Positions 32,199-32,279 of a DNA stretch of 32,279 bases are shown one piece after another. Position 1 is the stretch's first letter. Each line of letters starts with the position of its first letter. Made by a program: the position numbers and the translations under genes. Location: the NCBI GenBank assembly GCA_900544525.1, contig UQVN01000006.1, positions 1 to 32,279 of the forward strand. The letters run 5' to 3'. The DNA is from an uncultured Eubacteriales bacterium (GTDB taxonomy: Bacteria; Bacillota; Clostridia; Lachnospirales; Lachnospiraceae). Below the pieces are notes generated by a model, which saw only the letters and a list, made by a program, of their open reading frames with translations, was not told the DNA's origin and did not search any database.

Positions 32199-32279
32199 AA
32201 CTATTTTATCTCCTTTATTTAGAACAATTCACATGTATTTTACTCAATATATTATAAATATTAAATGATTTTAATATTT

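Overview
The window looks like chromosomal DNA of a low-GC Gram-positive anaerobe of class Clostridia, most likely family Lachnospiraceae. The reasons are the AT-rich composition, strong AGGAGG ribosome binding sites with frequent TTG and GTG starts, the rpsL-rpsG-fusA-tuf operon with a Gram-positive-type S12, and sortase-built pili. The species cannot be named from the sequence. No rRNA, tRNA, CRISPR array, transposase or phage gene was found.

Layout. 1-1760: a MATE exporter (+) ending in a hairpin shared with the converging genes. 1828-5321 (-): a two-gene heterodimeric ABC exporter with one degenerate ATP site, preceded by an intrinsic terminator and a 44-residue CxxC small protein (5515-5649), an arrangement like bmrB-bmrCD of Bacillus. 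5877-8388 (-): an acetyltransferase, a CLC-type antiporter whose residues match the fluoride/proton CLC-F branch, and a ferritin with a PerR-like box on its promoter. 8699-11616 (-): a response regulator, its sensor kinase and a PepSY lipoprotein. 11811-16616 (-): the str operon (S12, S7, EF-G, EF-Tu) with a consensus promoter and structured spacers.

17004-21912 (+), divergent from rpsL: a secreted transglutaminase-like protein, a PilC/GspF platform protein, four small single-TM pilin-like proteins and a PilT-type ATPase. This resembles a stripped-down type IV pilus or type II secretion machine. It has no PilB-type ATPase, no prepilin peptidase and no canonical prepilin cleavage site.

21976-32279 (-): a complete sortase-dependent pilus operon. 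In transcription order it encodes a coiled-coil protein, a signal peptidase I, a 1371-residue LPDTG adhesin with a choice-of-anchor A domain, a major pilin (LPSTG), a class C pilin polymerase, a minor pilin (LPQTG) and a second sortase. Its leader (about 32090-32198) carries a clear cyclic di-GMP-I (GEMM) riboswitch joined directly to an intrinsic terminator, so the whole pilus appears to be controlled by the second messenger. Strong hairpins without U-tracts separate the adhesin, pilin and sortase genes and may set their relative amounts.

The main points for follow-up are the c-di-GMP riboswitch on the pilus operon, the reduced type IV-like system beside it, the CLC-F antiporter without a fluoride riboswitch, and the small ORF plus terminator ahead of the ABC exporter.
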